A stretch of 64,000 nt of DNA from Aphanothece hegewaldii CCALA 016 (GTDB taxonomy: Bacteria > Cyanobacteriota > Cyanobacteriia > Cyanobacteriales > Microcystaceae). The position numbers were made by a program, and so were the translations under genes. Every line of letters begins with the position of its first letter. The first letter of the stretch is position 1. The DNA is taken from the NCBI RefSeq assembly GCF_003007785.1, contig NZ_PXOH01000001.1, positions 124,001 to 188,000 on the forward strand. The letters are read 5' to 3'. Shown piece by piece: positions 48,063 to 59,357 of this stretch. The notes beneath the pieces were generated by a model. The model saw only the letters and a list, made by a program, of their open reading frames with translations. It was not told the origin of the DNA and made no database searches.

Positions 48063-48301
48063 TTAGAAACAAATTTCTGATTAATTTTTTTGATGACCCA
48101 ACTTAGGATCGCTCCTAAAACTAAAATACTAATAGCTGGATTAAAAAGGGGTAACCAAAGTTTATACCAAAGTTCCCACCCCAAAGGTATACCCAGCGCT
48201 TGACCCAAAACCGCAATCATTAACCAAAGGAAACCAATGATTACTAAAAAGACATTAAAAATCAGGATACGGTCTAGCCATTTAATCAAAGTCTCTTTCA
48301 T
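48059..48301 (-). CDS. Small membrane protein
   Basis: 80 residues with two hydrophobic helices (IFNVFLVIIGFLWLMIAVL and LFNPAISILVLGAILSWVI), a Trp-rich loop (GWELWYKLWLP) and basic ends. The family is unknown to me, although similar short proteins are frequent in cyanobacteria. It lies 35 bp downstream of the DUF427 gene on the same strand. Confidence 0.7.
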   Translation of the reverse strand: MKETLIKWLDRILIFNVFLVIIGFLWLMIAVLGQALGIPLGWELWYKLWLPLFNPAISILVLGAILSWVIKKINQKFVSN

Positions 48302-48336
48302 CGATTATTTTTACCTAATATAAATCCAATGAATCA

Positions 48337-48624
48337 CTAATTTTTGTTAATTTGAACGCCTTTCCAAAAGGCTACATAACCCTTAATATTATTGGCTTTT
48401 TCTTTAGTGTCCGGATAGTACCATGCTGCATCTTTATTTGTTTGTCCATCAACAACAATTGTATAATAGCTTGCTACACCTTTCCAAGCACAAGTCGTAT
48501 GAGTGTTACTATCTTGCAAATATTCTCGATTGACTGACTCTGGAGGAAAATAATAATTACCTTCGACAATCTCACACCGATCGCTATTTGCCAAGATTGC
48601 ACCATTCCAAATTGCTTTAGCCAT
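48337..48624 (-). CDS. DUF427 protein
   Basis: 95 residues, a complete DUF427 domain: AIWNGAILANSDRCEIVEGN, YYFPPESVNREYLQDSNTHT, TCAWKGVASYYTIVVDG, AAWYYPDTKEKANNIKGYVA and the final FWKGVQI. The fold is small and all-beta; the function is not established. It is probably co-transcribed with the small membrane protein downstream. Confidence 0.9.
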   Translation of the reverse strand: MAKAIWNGAILANSDRCEIVEGNYYFPPESVNREYLQDSNTHTTCAWKGVASYYTIVVDGQTNKDAAWYYPDTKEKANNIKGYVAFWKGVQINKN

Positions 48625-48664
48625 ATTCTATTCTGGGTATTCGTCTAATCTTGATATGATTATT

Positions 48665-48712
48665 AAGCTAGGTTTTCTCCAAATGTCTGACAGCTTCTTT
48701 GAAAACCTAACT
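48665..48712. repeat. Inverted repeat between divergent genes
   Basis: TAGGTTTTC (48668-48676) and GAAAACCTA (48700-48708) are perfect arms with a 23-base loop; adding AAG/CTT outside extends the match with one mismatch. It lies between the DUF427 and glycosyltransferase starts. It may be an operator or an RNA hairpin; nothing decides between them. Confidence 0.5.
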
Positions 48713-48815
48713 TGTTCCTGAAAAATTACAAAATATTGCAAATTTAGACAATTGCTCTTATTCTACTAGATAAATCTATTAATTAACTTTAAATCATAAA
48801 AATTAATAATCATCC

Positions 48816-49742
48816 ATGTTCTCAATTTACATTTTGACCTATAACGAAGAAACAGATATCGCAGATTGTATTAAATCAGCTTTACGCTCGGATGATGTCA
48901 TCGTCGTTGATTCCTATAGTACCGATCAAACCCTTGAAATAGCGTCATTATACCCTGTCCGAATGATACAGCATCGTTTTGAAAGTCATGGAAAACAGCG
49001 TACATGGATGTTAGAAACAATTCCGACAAAGTACGAATGGGTATACCTTTTGGAAGCAGATGAGCGGATGACAGATGAGTTATTTGCTGAATGTGTAAAA
49101 GCCACACAACAAGAGCAAATCATCGGTTATTATGTAGCCGAGCGAGTTATGTTTATGGGGAAATGGATTCGTTACAGTACCCAGTATCCTCGTTATCAAA
49201 TGCGTCTGTTTAAAAAAGGTAAAGTTTGGTTTACAGATTATGGACACACCGAACGAGAAGTATATGACGGCAAAACCAGTTTTTTAAAAGAAACCTATCC
49301 TCATTATACCTGTGGAAAAGGATTAAGCCGATGGATCGATAAACATAACCGCTATTCGAGTGATGAAGCACAAGAAACACTCAAACAGCTAACAAATGGA
49401 CAAGTCGAGTGGACTAAATTAGTTTTAGGTAATTCAGAAGTTGAAAGACGACGCGCTTTAAAAGACTTATCTTTACGTCTTCCCTTTCGTCCTCTGTTAC
49501 GTTGGTTATATATGTATTTTCTTTTAGGTGGGATTTTAGATGGGCGTGCTGGTTTTGCTTGGTGTACTTTGCAAGCATTTTATGAATATCTAATTTTGCT
49601 TAAAGTTGAAGAAATTCAGAAAAAACTATTACCCGAAAGTCCATTTATCGAAACCAAGGAACTCCAAAACGGACATCGAAACCATCATGCAAATGCTATC
49701 TCAGCTATTCCCATTTCCAGTTCTACTGAATGCGAAAAGTAA
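48816..49742 (+). CDS. Family 2 glycosyltransferase
   Basis: 308 residues. The GT2 nucleotide-sugar fold shows FSIYILTYNEETDIADCIKS, DDVIVVDSYSTDQTLEIAS and the WVYLLEADERMTDEL acidic motif (EADE in place of DADE). The His/Tyr-rich middle (YPHYTCGKGLSRWIDKHNRY) and a hydrophobic C-terminal stretch (LLRWLYMYFLLGGILDG) are like the lipopolysaccharide-type GT2 proteins related to WaaE/KdtX. Donor and acceptor are unknown. It stands alone. Confidence 0.88.
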   Translation: MFSIYILTYNEETDIADCIKSALRSDDVIVVDSYSTDQTLEIASLYPVRMIQHRFESHGKQRTWMLETIPTKYEWVYLLEADERMTDELFAECVKATQQEQIIGYYVAERVMFMGKWIRYSTQYPRYQMRLFKKGKVWFTDYGHTEREVYDGKTSFLKETYPHYTCGKGLSRWIDKHNRYSSDEAQETLKQLTNGQVEWTKLVLGNSEVERRRALKDLSLRLPFRPLLRWLYMYFLLGGILDGRAGFAWCTLQAFYEYLILLKVEEIQKKLLPESPFIETKELQNGHRNHHANAISAIPISSSTECEK

Positions 49743-49770
49743 TAATGAGTGCCAAATATTGTTAAACCTT

Positions 49771-50397
49771 TTAATTAGAATGTGCTAAAAGAAACTCGCG
49801 TAACTCGCTCAAAACGGGCAAAGGAATTTCATGTCCCATGTCAAATTCGTGATATTCTACCTTTACGTCCCAAGCGGTTAAGATTTCTCTAGCTTGTTGG
49901 GCTGCTTCTATGGGAACAACCGTATCTTTTCTACCATGTGCGATAAATACGGGTGGAATGGGAGTCGCTGTTACTTCGGGGGCAGAATGTAGATAGCCAC
50001 TCAAGGAACATAAACCCGCTAACGGTAAGGTTAAACCGACATCTAAAACCATTGCCCCACCTTGAGAAAAACCAGACAAAAACGTTTTAGCCAAAGGAAT
50101 GCCGGTTTGTTCTTCTAGAGATAATAACCAAGCTCTAAGCAATTCTTGACTTTCGCTCAAACCATTATAGTCATTTGTTTCTAGAGCATACCACGCTCGA
50201 CCGCCCGCAACTTGAGGATGTGGAAACGGCGCATTAGGAAAAAGAAATTGATAGTCTGGTAAATCAAGAAAGGATGCTATGGGGATTAAATCTCTAGCAT
50301 CAGCACCCCAACCATGAAGAAAAATCATTAAATGAGTTGGAGGTTGTCCATTGTCTGGAGGAATAGAAATTACTTTTAAAGACTGAGAGTTATTCAT
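49771..50397 (-). CDS. Carboxylesterase/phospholipase-like alpha/beta hydrolase
   Basis: 208 residues, cytosolic. The oxyanion region is LMIFLHGWGADARDL, the nucleophile elbow GFSQGGAMVL, the acid in HGRKDTVVPIEAA and the His in FDMGHEIPLP, all in order and spacing for the EstB/YpfH/acyl-protein thioesterase family. It hydrolyses short-chain esters; the natural substrate is unknown. A palindromic repeat lies upstream, between it and proS. Confidence 0.92.
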   Translation of the reverse strand: MNNSQSLKVISIPPDNGQPPTHLMIFLHGWGADARDLIPIASFLDLPDYQFLFPNAPFPHPQVAGGRAWYALETNDYNGLSESQELLRAWLLSLEEQTGIPLAKTFLSGFSQGGAMVLDVGLTLPLAGLCSLSGYLHSAPEVTATPIPPVFIAHGRKDTVVPIEAAQQAREILTAWDVKVEYHEFDMGHEIPLPVLSELREFLLAHSN

Positions 50398-50549
50398 GTT
50401 ATTAAAAAAATATATTTTTTCTGATTTTAGCTTATTTTGGCTGAAAAACTGATTTTAAAATTGCTTTAATTTTCATGATATATGTTATAATATAAAATTA
50501 GTCTAAATTGGCATAAGACCTAATCTCACTTAATAAAACTATAATTAAT

Positions 50550-50605
50550 TGTAGGGTTTTGGTCTTTCAACCCTTGCCTTATTTAGATGAAACCAAATCC
50601 CTACA
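50550..50605. repeat. Palindromic intergenic repeat, copy 4 (extended form)
   Basis: TGTAGGGTTTTGGT (50550-50563) and ACCAAATCCCTACA (50592-50605) pair over 14 bases with one mismatch around a 28-base centre. It follows the proS stop and may end its transcript. Same family as the hairpins at 16857, 33042 and 43235. Confidence 0.7.
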
Positions 50606-50645
50606 GATAATTTTCTGCTAAAAATATTACAACTATTTTTCTATG

Positions 50646-52448
50646 TTAGGTCGCTTCTTTAATCCAGTTTTTCAGGGTTTCTACAACTTCTGAAATTGTA
50701 ATTTCTTGGGATTTTTGAGTAGATCTTTCCACGACTTCGACTTTACCTTCTTTAAGCGATCGCCCAGTGACGATTCGATAAGGTATTCCGATCAAATCCC
50801 CATCTTTAAATTTAACTCCCGGTCGTTCATTTCGATCATCTAAAAGGGTTTCAATTCCTGCTTGATTGAGTTCTTGGTACAATTGTTCGGCAACGGTGAC
50901 TTGTTCAGAATCTTTGAGATTGGGAATAACGACGATGACTTGATAGGGTGCGATCGCTACTGGCCAAATGATACCATCTTTATCATAGGATTGCTCGACG
51001 GCCGATTGTGCTAAACGAGATACCCCAATTCCATAACATCCCATGACTAAAGGCACTTCTTCCCCTTGTTCGTTGGTATAAGTAGCCCCCATCGCCTTAG
51101 AATATTTTATGCCTAATTGGAAAATGTGACCGACTTCAATTCCTCTGGCACTTTTCAGGGTTTGACTAGGATCATGAATAGCGCGATCGCCAATTTTCGC
51201 TTTCCGAAAATCCACTTTTAGATCGCTTAAGTGAAAATCTTTTCCCCAGTTTGCACCGACGACATGATAACCCGTTTCATTCGCTCCCGTCACAAAATCT
51301 TTTAAATCAATCACCGTTTGATCAACAAATCTGAGGAACTGCGGGGCATAATCTGAACTAGATTTAATATAGTCATCAGATAGATCGGGAGCAATATACC
51401 CTAATGGTAAAGGTTTTGTCGCCCATTTTTTTTGTGCCGACTCGTCAGGAACTTGTAAAGCTAAAATGGTTTTGGCTTGATAAACTGAAGCTAACCGCGT
51501 TAACTCATTTTGTAACTTCACTTCATTTACGTCTTGATCTCCCCGAATGTGGATTAATACTAAAACCGTGATTCCGTTATCATAAATCACTTCATAGAGA
51601 ACATTTTTAACTACCACTGTCGGAGAACACTTTAAAAATTGACAGAGTTTTTCAATGGTATTTGTATTCGGTGTTTCGCGTTTTTCATAGGTTGTAAAGG
51701 GTGATTTTTCGACCTCAAGCGGTAAAGAAACGGCTTTTTCAACATTTGCGGCGTATTTTCCATCATCAGTATAAAGAACCTCATCTTCGCCCGCTTCTGC
51801 TAATACCATAAATTCTTGTGAAGCTGATCCCCCAATTGCTCCAGAATCTGCTTCTACTGCCCGAAAAGCCAAACCACAGCGACGAAAAATATTTTTATAT
51901 GCTTGATCCATTGCCTGATAGGTTTTTTTTAGACAATCTTCATCTAAATTAAAAGAATAAGCATCTTTCATGATGAATTCTCGGCCGCGCATTAAGCCAA
52001 AACGTGGGCGAATTTCATCTCTAAATTTAGTTTGAATTTGATATAAATTGACGGGAAGTTGACGATAAGATCGTATTAAATCTCTCGCAATTGAGGTGAT
52101 AACTTCTTCGTGTGTTGGCCCTAGTCCTAATTCTCTCTCTTGGCGATCAACTAGGGCAAACATGATCCCTTCTGCTTTTGTATAAGTATCCCACCGTCCC
52201 GACTCTTTCCATAATTCCGAGGGTTGGAGTTGGGGTAAAAGGGTTTCTTGAGCCCCTGCTGCGTTCATTTCCTCGCGGACAATTTGCGATACTTTTTGTA
52301 GAACACGCCACATCAAAGGAAGATAAGCATAAATACCGCTTCCAATGCGACGGATGTAACCCGCACGGACTAATAGTTTATGACTGGGGATTTCTGCTTC
52401 TGCGGGATCGTCTCGCAGAGTGACGAAAAGCATTTGAGAAAGTCGCAT
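50646..52448 (-). CDS. proS: Prolyl-tRNA synthetase (bacterial type)
   Basis: 600 residues, full length. Class II motif 1 region: [20 protein letters not shown]; motif 2: [20 protein letters not shown]; motif 3: [20 protein letters not shown]. The bacterial editing (YbaK-like) insertion lies between motifs 2 and 3 (about residues 225-405), and the anticodon-binding domain follows ([38 protein letters not shown]). It charges tRNA-Pro in the cytosol and clears misacylated Ala. Confidence 0.98.
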   Translation of the reverse strand: MRLSQMLFVTLRDDPAEAEIPSHKLLVRAGYIRRIGSGIYAYLPLMWRVLQKVSQIVREEMNAAGAQETLLPQLQPSELWKESGRWDTYTKAEGIMFALVDRQERELGLGPTHEEVITSIARDLIRSYRQLPVNLYQIQTKFRDEIRPRFGLMRGREFIMKDAYSFNLDEDCLKKTYQAMDQAYKNIFRRCGLAFRAVEADSGAIGGSASQEFMVLAEAGEDEVLYTDDGKYAANVEKAVSLPLEVEKSPFTTYEKRETPNTNTIEKLCQFLKCSPTVVVKNVLYEVIYDNGITVLVLIHIRGDQDVNEVKLQNELTRLASVYQAKTILALQVPDESAQKKWATKPLPLGYIAPDLSDDYIKSSSDYAPQFLRFVDQTVIDLKDFVTGANETGYHVVGANWGKDFHLSDLKVDFRKAKIGDRAIHDPSQTLKSARGIEVGHIFQLGIKYSKAMGATYTNEQGEEVPLVMGCYGIGVSRLAQSAVEQSYDKDGIIWPVAIAPYQVIVVIPNLKDSEQVTVAEQLYQELNQAGIETLLDDRNERPGVKFKDGDLIGIPYRIVTGRSLKEGKVEVVERSTQKSQEITISEVVETLKNWIKEAT

Positions 52449-52592
52449 TGTTTTACTTTGATCTAGACAAACTTTATATTATCTCATCAAAACAAGAAAT
52501 TAGGATTGAAATAATTTGAGAGAAGGCAAGTTATACATTTAATCTATGACAACTTGACTTTTAATATTAATTGTGTATTAACATATTTATCT

Positions 52593-53258
52593 ATGAAAAT
52601 TCCAAATGATTACCAATCTCCAAAAACACTAGAAGAAGCAAAGGCTATTCAACAAAATTTACGATCGCAAGTTATTATTACTGATCAACTCGAACCAGTG
52701 CAATTGGTGGCGGGAGTTGATGTTGGATTTGAGGATAATTACGCATTGACAAGAGCGGCAGTTGCTGTATTAAGATTTCCTGAACTAGAATTGGTCGAAA
52801 CAGCGATCGCTATTTTACCCACTTGTTTTCCTTATATTCCGGGTTTTCTGTCTTTTCGGGAGATTCCAGCAATTATAGAAGCATTAAAAAAAATAACGAT
52901 CGTTCCTCATCTAATTTTATGTGATGGTCAAGGAATCGCTCATCCTTTGCGTTTGGGGATTGCAAGTCATTTAGGAGTACTAATTGATTGTCCAACTATT
53001 GGTGTAGCAAAATCTCGTTTAATCGGTTCTCATGAAGAAGTCAATCTAGAAAAAGGGAGTCAACAACCCTTAATAGATCAAGGAGAAACAATTGGAATCG
53101 TACTCAGAACTAAGTATAAAGTCAAACCGCTATACATTTCACCTGGGCATCGAATAAGTTTACCAACCGCGATTCAGTATGTGCTAAAAAGTACCACAAA
53201 GTACCGCTTACCTGAAACAACACGCATCGCCGATCGCCTGTCTAAAGGAAGAATTTAA
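52593..53258 (+). CDS. nfi: Endonuclease V
   Basis: 221 residues from ATG 52593; a TTG 39 bases upstream is in frame but the family starts close to here. The catalytic set is complete: QLVAGVDVGFEDN (Asp), YIPGFLSFREIPAIIEAL (wedge and Glu) and LILCDGQGIAHPLRLGIASH (Asp). A second Asp lies in the IDCPTIGVAKS region. The enzyme nicks DNA one base 3' of hypoxanthine and other deaminated bases. It is 111 bp upstream of crtP on the same strand. Confidence 0.95.
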   Translation: MKIPNDYQSPKTLEEAKAIQQNLRSQVIITDQLEPVQLVAGVDVGFEDNYALTRAAVAVLRFPELELVETAIAILPTCFPYIPGFLSFREIPAIIEALKKITIVPHLILCDGQGIAHPLRLGIASHLGVLIDCPTIGVAKSRLIGSHEEVNLEKGSQQPLIDQGETIGIVLRTKYKVKPLYISPGHRISLPTAIQYVLKSTTKYRLPETTRIADRLSKGRI

Positions 53259-53369
53259 AGAAAATATTCAAAATTTTCGCCAAATTACTCCATCGATTTA
53301 AAAAATGTAACGAAATGCAAAGTATAATAATTGAAAAGTTACACGTAAACACCATTGAGTAAAGTATAA

Positions 53370-54806
<1,437 letters not shown>

Positions 54807-54903
54807 TCGTCTTACCAAGGTCAGTTTTCTACTGGCCTATTGAATGAGACAATGCTAAATGACGATTAAGCTCGTATACAGACATGTGATCTGCCTGTGG
54901 TGA

Positions 54904-55830
54904 ATGCTGCAATTGCCTAGACCCCCTCTACCAACAACCCCTCTGGCCTCTCTAGAAGAGTCCTATGAACTCTGTCGCCAAATTACCGAGAAATTTTCTA
55001 AAACCTTTTATCTCGGTACTCTCCTGATGCCCAAAGAAAAACGACAAGCGATTTGGGCAATCTATGTCTGGTGTCGCCGTACAGATGAACTCGTGGACGG
55101 ACCACAAGCAGGACTAACAACGCCCGAAACCCTCGATCAATGGGAGCAAAACCTCGATTCTATTTTTGCCGGTTCTCCTATTGAAGATGCAGATGTGGCC
55201 CTAGTCGATGCTTTACAACGGTATCCGATGGACATTCAACCTTTCCGCGATATGATAGCTGGACAAAGGATGGATCTTTATCGTAATCGTTACGAAACTT
55301 TTGAGGAACTCAAGCTCTATTGTTACCGAGTCGCTGGTACTGTTGGACTAATGACCAGTCCTGTTTTAGGAGTGGATCAACGACGGGGAACGGCTCCCTG
55401 GGAACAAGGGTACTATATCCCAGAAGAGGAAGCGATCGCCCTCGGAATTGCGAATCAATTGGCGAATATCCTTAGAGATGTGGGAGAAGATGTCCAACGA
55501 GGACGAATCTATCTACCTTTAGAAGATTTAGAGCTATTTAACTATACAGAAGAAGATTTATTAAAAGGGGTTATTGATGAACGTTGGCAAGCTTTGATGC
55601 AGTTTCAGATTCAACGAGCGCGACAATATTATACATCGGCCGAAAGAGGGATTCAGTCTTTGTGTTCCGATGCTCGTTGGCCCGTTTGGGCGGCTTTAAT
55701 GCTCTATCAGGGTATTTTAGATGTTATTGAAGCCAACAATTATGATGTGTTTACAAAACGCGCTTTTGTCCCGACGACTAAGAAAATGGTTTATTTACCT
55801 GTAGCTTGGTTACGAGCGCAGGCCTTATAA
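54904..55830 (+). CDS. crtB: Phytoene synthase
   Basis: 308 residues. The two Asp-rich sites for allylic diphosphates are VWCRRTDELVDGP and NQLANILRDVGEDVQRGRIY. FSKTFYLGTLLMPKEKRQAI and YCYRVAGTVGLMTSPVLG are further family marks. It condenses two geranylgeranyl diphosphates to 15-cis-phytoene, feeding CrtP just upstream. A strong terminator follows the stop. Confidence 0.98.
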   Translation: MLQLPRPPLPTTPLASLEESYELCRQITEKFSKTFYLGTLLMPKEKRQAIWAIYVWCRRTDELVDGPQAGLTTPETLDQWEQNLDSIFAGSPIEDADVALVDALQRYPMDIQPFRDMIAGQRMDLYRNRYETFEELKLYCYRVAGTVGLMTSPVLGVDQRRGTAPWEQGYYIPEEEAIALGIANQLANILRDVGEDVQRGRIYLPLEDLELFNYTEEDLLKGVIDERWQALMQFQIQRARQYYTSAERGIQSLCSDARWPVWAALMLYQGILDVIEANNYDVFTKRAFVPTTKKMVYLPVAWLRAQAL

Positions 55831-55847
55831 ATTAGTAACTCTTAATA

Positions 55848-55882
55848 CAAAAAGGTGGGCGACTGCTTACCTTTTATTTTTT
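55848..55882. terminator. Intrinsic terminator after crtB, active both ways
   Basis: AAAGGTGGGC (55851-55860), loop GACT, then GCTTACCTTT (55865-55874) give a 10-bp stem with two G-U pairs, followed by TATTTTTT. On the minus strand the stem is followed by TTTTTG, which serves the convergent gene ending at 55892. Confidence 0.85.
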
Positions 55883-55891
55883 AAAACGAAT

Positions 55892-56113
55892 TTATAATAT
55901 CTGTACAGAAGCAGTATAAATCGGCACTAAATAAATTAAATAGGTTTCTCCAGATGCTTTAGCTTGCTGCAAAACTTCTTGTAAATTCTCACTATGAGTG
56001 ATGATCCCATGTTGATTATAAGCTATATATTGATTGGGATATTTGAGCAAGATTTCATGGCGATTATTATTTAGCCATTTGAGAATATCCCGCATTTGAG
56101 AGTCAGATGACAT
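55892..56113 (-). CDS. Small DUF5678-like protein
   Basis: 73 residues. The pattern LLKYPNQYIAYNQHGIITHS, LQEVLQQAKASGETYLIYLV matches the short DUF5678 domain (Tyr-Pro-Gly-x-Tyr-Val-Ala ... Glu-Val), a small alpha/beta unit of unknown function. A Met-Arg-Asp helix precedes it. It is convergent with crtB, and its upstream gap leads to the divergent CyRepA1-like gene. Confidence 0.7.
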   Translation of the reverse strand: MSSDSQMRDILKWLNNNRHEILLKYPNQYIAYNQHGIITHSENLQEVLQQAKASGETYLIYLVPIYTASVQIL

Positions 56114-56249
56114 GATAATTTTTTCACTCTCATCATTTAATACAAGTATACCATCTAATTCGTTAATAAGCTAAAAATTGAATTACACATATTTAGTGTT
56201 TTATTTGTATAATAATCAAGCAAAACACTACGGATAGACCATAGAACAG

Positions 56250-59200
56250 ATGAATTATTTATTGGAGTGGCAAAATAGTTGTGTAGATGATCAGTTAATT
56301 CGTCTGAATGTCACTGCTTTATTTGGTTCTTTACCGGCTGACTATTTACTCTATTCTGATGAACTACCGCGACGCAATGATGGCAGAGTGACTCAAAGTA
56401 TCCTCAAACGTTACGAACATACGGAACAAGGGGGCTGGTGGTGTTCTGGAATTGATTTACTGACGGGTAATGATGATTTGTGGGGCTGTTTTAAGCCGAA
56501 TACACCGCGTTTAAACACAGAGCAACAAAAACCCATTAAATACGAACATCCGCCTAAAACCTCTACTGGAATCTTTGCCTTACGGGTTCCGCTTCATATT
56601 TGGCAAATTATTTCTGAACGTTTTGGGGTTCCTATTTTATCACATGAAATCGATAAAGAGCAACCTGATTTTGGTTTTTGGCAATGGCTGAAAAATCATC
56701 CTCAAATTCCCCTATGTATTACCGAAGGGGCGAAAAAAGCGGGGGCATTATTGACAGCAGGATATCCAGCGATCGCACTTCCTGGTATTAACAATGGTTA
56801 TCGTATTCCAAAAGATGATTTAGGCAACCGTATTGGTAAAGCTTATCTTATTCCTCAATTACATAAATTAGCAACACCAAAAAGAGAAATTTATATTGTT
56901 TTTGATCAAGATCTTAAACCTAATACGATTAAAGCAGTTAATACAGCCATTAAACGGATGGGATATTTACTCACACAAGCTGAATGTTCAGTAAAAGTAA
57001 CGTCATGGACAGCAAGTTTAGGCAAAGGGGTTGATGATGTTTTAGCTAATCATGGACAACTTGTGTTTGATGAATTATATCAAAAATCTATTTCTTTTGA
57101 GATTTGGCAAGCTCAAAATTTATCCCAATTAACTTATCAGCCCAATTTAGAGATTAACAGTCGGTATTTACCCGATATTACAATTCCGCAAACCGCTAAA
57201 CTAATTGCTCTAAAATCAGCCAAAGGTACAGGAAAAACTCGCTTTTTAGAAAATATTGTTGCCCAAGCTTTAGAACAGCATCAATCAGTTTTAGTAATTG
57301 GACATCGAGTTAAATTAGTTGAAGAACTTTGTCATCGTTTTGGCTTACAATATATCACAGAAGTTCGTGATAAAACTCATAATCAAATATCAGGTTATGG
57401 TTTATGTATCGATTCTCTCCATCCTAATTCTCAAGCACAATTTAATGCGTCACAATGGAAAGATGGGATTGTTATTATTGATGAAGTTGAACAAGTTATT
57501 TGGCATGGTTTAAACTCCGATACCTGTAAAAGTAATCGTGTGGCTATTCTGAAATCTTTAAAAACTTTGATACAAAATGTTTTAGGAGAAAAGGGCAAAG
57601 TTTATCTAGCAGATGCAGATCTTAGCGATATCACTATTGATTATTTAATTTCACTTTCGGGAATTACGTTACAACCATTTGTAATTCAAAATACCTGGAA
57701 ACCTAGTTATGAAGAAGCTTGCAAGATTTATAATTATCCTGAAACTACACCAAAAAAGTTTATTAAAGATTTAGTAAAACATATTAAAGATGGCGGAAAA
57801 CCTTTCGTTTGTCTATCAGCACAAAAATTAACCAGTCAGTGGGGAACTTCTACCCTAGAATCTTATTTTAAAAAACAATTTCCTGACAAAAAAATACTAC
57901 GCATTGATTCTGAGTCATTAATAGAACCTACTCATCCTGCTTATCAATGTATCGTCAATCTTAATCAAATTTTAATTAACTATGATATTGTTTTAGCAAG
58001 TCCATCAATTGAAACGGGTATTAGTCTTGATTTAAAAGAGCATTTTACTTCGGTTTGGTGTTTAGCTCAAGGAATACAAACAGCTACATCAATTTGTCAA
58101 TCTTTAGGGCGAATTCGAGAAAATATTCCTCGCTATGTTTGGTTAGCATCCTATGGTTTTAATCAAGTGGGTAATGGTTCAACTTCTATCCCTTCTTTGT
58201 TGAGTTCTGGACATCGTTTAATTGAGTTAAATATCCGTTTACTACAACAATCGGATCTCGAAGCTTTAGACGATTTAGATACAGGTTTTCAAGCAGAATC
58301 TTTACTCTGTTGGGCTAAAATGGCGGTGCGAGTTAATGCGTCGATGATTAATTACCGAGAAAATATTTTAGCACAGTTACAACATGAAGGACATCAGATT
58401 ATTTATGTTAAACAAAATCAGGTGATTTCTCAACAAGAAGCGGAAAAAAATCAACAAAAACAGCATCAATTAACGGAGGCTATTAAGGCAGTTCGAGAAC
58501 AAAATTATCAAGTAGAATGTGAGGCGATCGCTTCGGCAAATCTTGTATCGGATGATGAATATAGACAAATAAAAAGACAACTAATTAAAACAATTTCCCA
58601 ACGACGATCAATCAAAAAATACGATTTACAAAAACGTTATGGAATTTTGGTTAATCCTGAATTAGTGATGAAAGATGATGCGGGTTGGTATCAGAAATTA
58701 AGGTTACATTATTTTCTAACTATCGGACGACAATTTTTATCCGATCGAGATACTCTAATTGCCAAAAAATTGTTAGACTCTGGTCATGGTAGTCTTTTTA
58801 TTCCCGATTTTAATGGTTCGCAACTGGGCGCAATAATTGGCACAATGGAAGTTTTAGGAATATCTGTATTATTAGCGCATCCTGAACGTGAATTGCGCTC
58901 AATTGATTTAGATTTACAGAAAATGGCCGAAATTGCTATTTATAATCGTTCAGAAATTAAAGGAATTACTAAAATTGGTTTAGCTGCTAATTCTAGCCCA
59001 ATTACGATTATTAGAAGATTTTTAGATTTATTGGGTTATGGTTTGACTCACACTCGTAGCGAAAGAGTTAATAAAAAAACTGTCAGGGTTTATCAAATTT
59101 TGCCCCCAAACGATGGTAGAGAAGAAGTTTTCAGACAGTGGTTATTTAAAGATGAAAAATGTCCAGGTAGTTCGGAAATTTGGTATGAGGATTATCTTTT

Positions 59201-59273
59201 TACTCTAAAGAATTTGAAAAATCAATCCATTAGCATCGAGAGTCCGTACCTACAGTTATCCCTAGAATTGTAG
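56250..59273 (+). CDS. CyRepA1-type plasmid replication protein (DUF3854 primase-like + helicase)
   Basis: 1007 residues. The N-terminal half has a DUF3854/TOPRIM-like domain: CITEGAKKAGALLTAGYPAI, ALPGINNGYRIPKDDLGN, then IYIVFDQDLKPNTIKAVN. The middle is a superfamily-2-like helicase: Walker A LKSAKGTGKTRFLENIVAQA, LVIGHRVKLVEELCHRFG, Walker B IVIIDEVEQVIWHGLNS and the later ASPSIETGISLDLKEHF and CQSLGRIRENIPRYVWL. The end is helical. This is the layout of replication proteins of small cyanobacterial plasmids. Here it lies among housekeeping genes, just upstream of a tRNA gene, so it may be the remains of an integrated plasmid. No other plasmid genes are adjacent. Confidence 0.85.
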   Translation: MNYLLEWQNSCVDDQLIRLNVTALFGSLPADYLLYSDELPRRNDGRVTQSILKRYEHTEQGGWWCSGIDLLTGNDDLWGCFKPNTPRLNTEQQKPIKYEHPPKTSTGIFALRVPLHIWQIISERFGVPILSHEIDKEQPDFGFWQWLKNHPQIPLCITEGAKKAGALLTAGYPAIALPGINNGYRIPKDDLGNRIGKAYLIPQLHKLATPKREIYIVFDQDLKPNTIKAVNTAIKRMGYLLTQAECSVKVTSWTASLGKGVDDVLANHGQLVFDELYQKSISFEIWQAQNLSQLTYQPNLEINSRYLPDITIPQTAKLIALKSAKGTGKTRFLENIVAQALEQHQSVLVIGHRVKLVEELCHRFGLQYITEVRDKTHNQISGYGLCIDSLHPNSQAQFNASQWKDGIVIIDEVEQVIWHGLNSDTCKSNRVAILKSLKTLIQNVLGEKGKVYLADADLSDITIDYLISLSGITLQPFVIQNTWKPSYEEACKIYNYPETTPKKFIKDLVKHIKDGGKPFVCLSAQKLTSQWGTSTLESYFKKQFPDKKILRIDSESLIEPTHPAYQCIVNLNQILINYDIVLASPSIETGISLDLKEHFTSVWCLAQGIQTATSICQSLGRIRENIPRYVWLASYGFNQVGNGSTSIPSLLSSGHRLIELNIRLLQQSDLEALDDLDTGFQAESLLCWAKMAVRVNASMINYRENILAQLQHEGHQIIYVKQNQVISQQEAEKNQQKQHQLTEAIKAVREQNYQVECEAIASANLVSDDEYRQIKRQLIKTISQRRSIKKYDLQKRYGILVNPELVMKDDAGWYQKLRLHYFLTIGRQFLSDRDTLIAKKLLDSGHGSLFIPDFNGSQLGAIIGTMEVLGISVLLAHPERELRSIDLDLQKMAEIAIYNRSEIKGITKIGLAANSSPITIIRRFLDLLGYGLTHTRSERVNKKTVRVYQILPPNDGREEVFRQWLFKDEKCPGSSEIWYEDYLFTLKNLKNQSISIESPYLQLSLEL

Positions 59274-59357
59274 CCCCAAAAGATTTTTGAGCGAAGGTAT
59301 TGCATTATAGAAATGCCTATGCTACAATTAGAAATTGTCGGTTAAAAAAGAAAAAAC

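Noticed and set aside
55831-56249. Second attachment copy of the tRNA-Leu 3' end bounding the CyRepA1 gene
   Set aside because: No match to the T-arm/acceptor sequence was seen upstream of the gene, so an integrated element with clear ends cannot be claimed.
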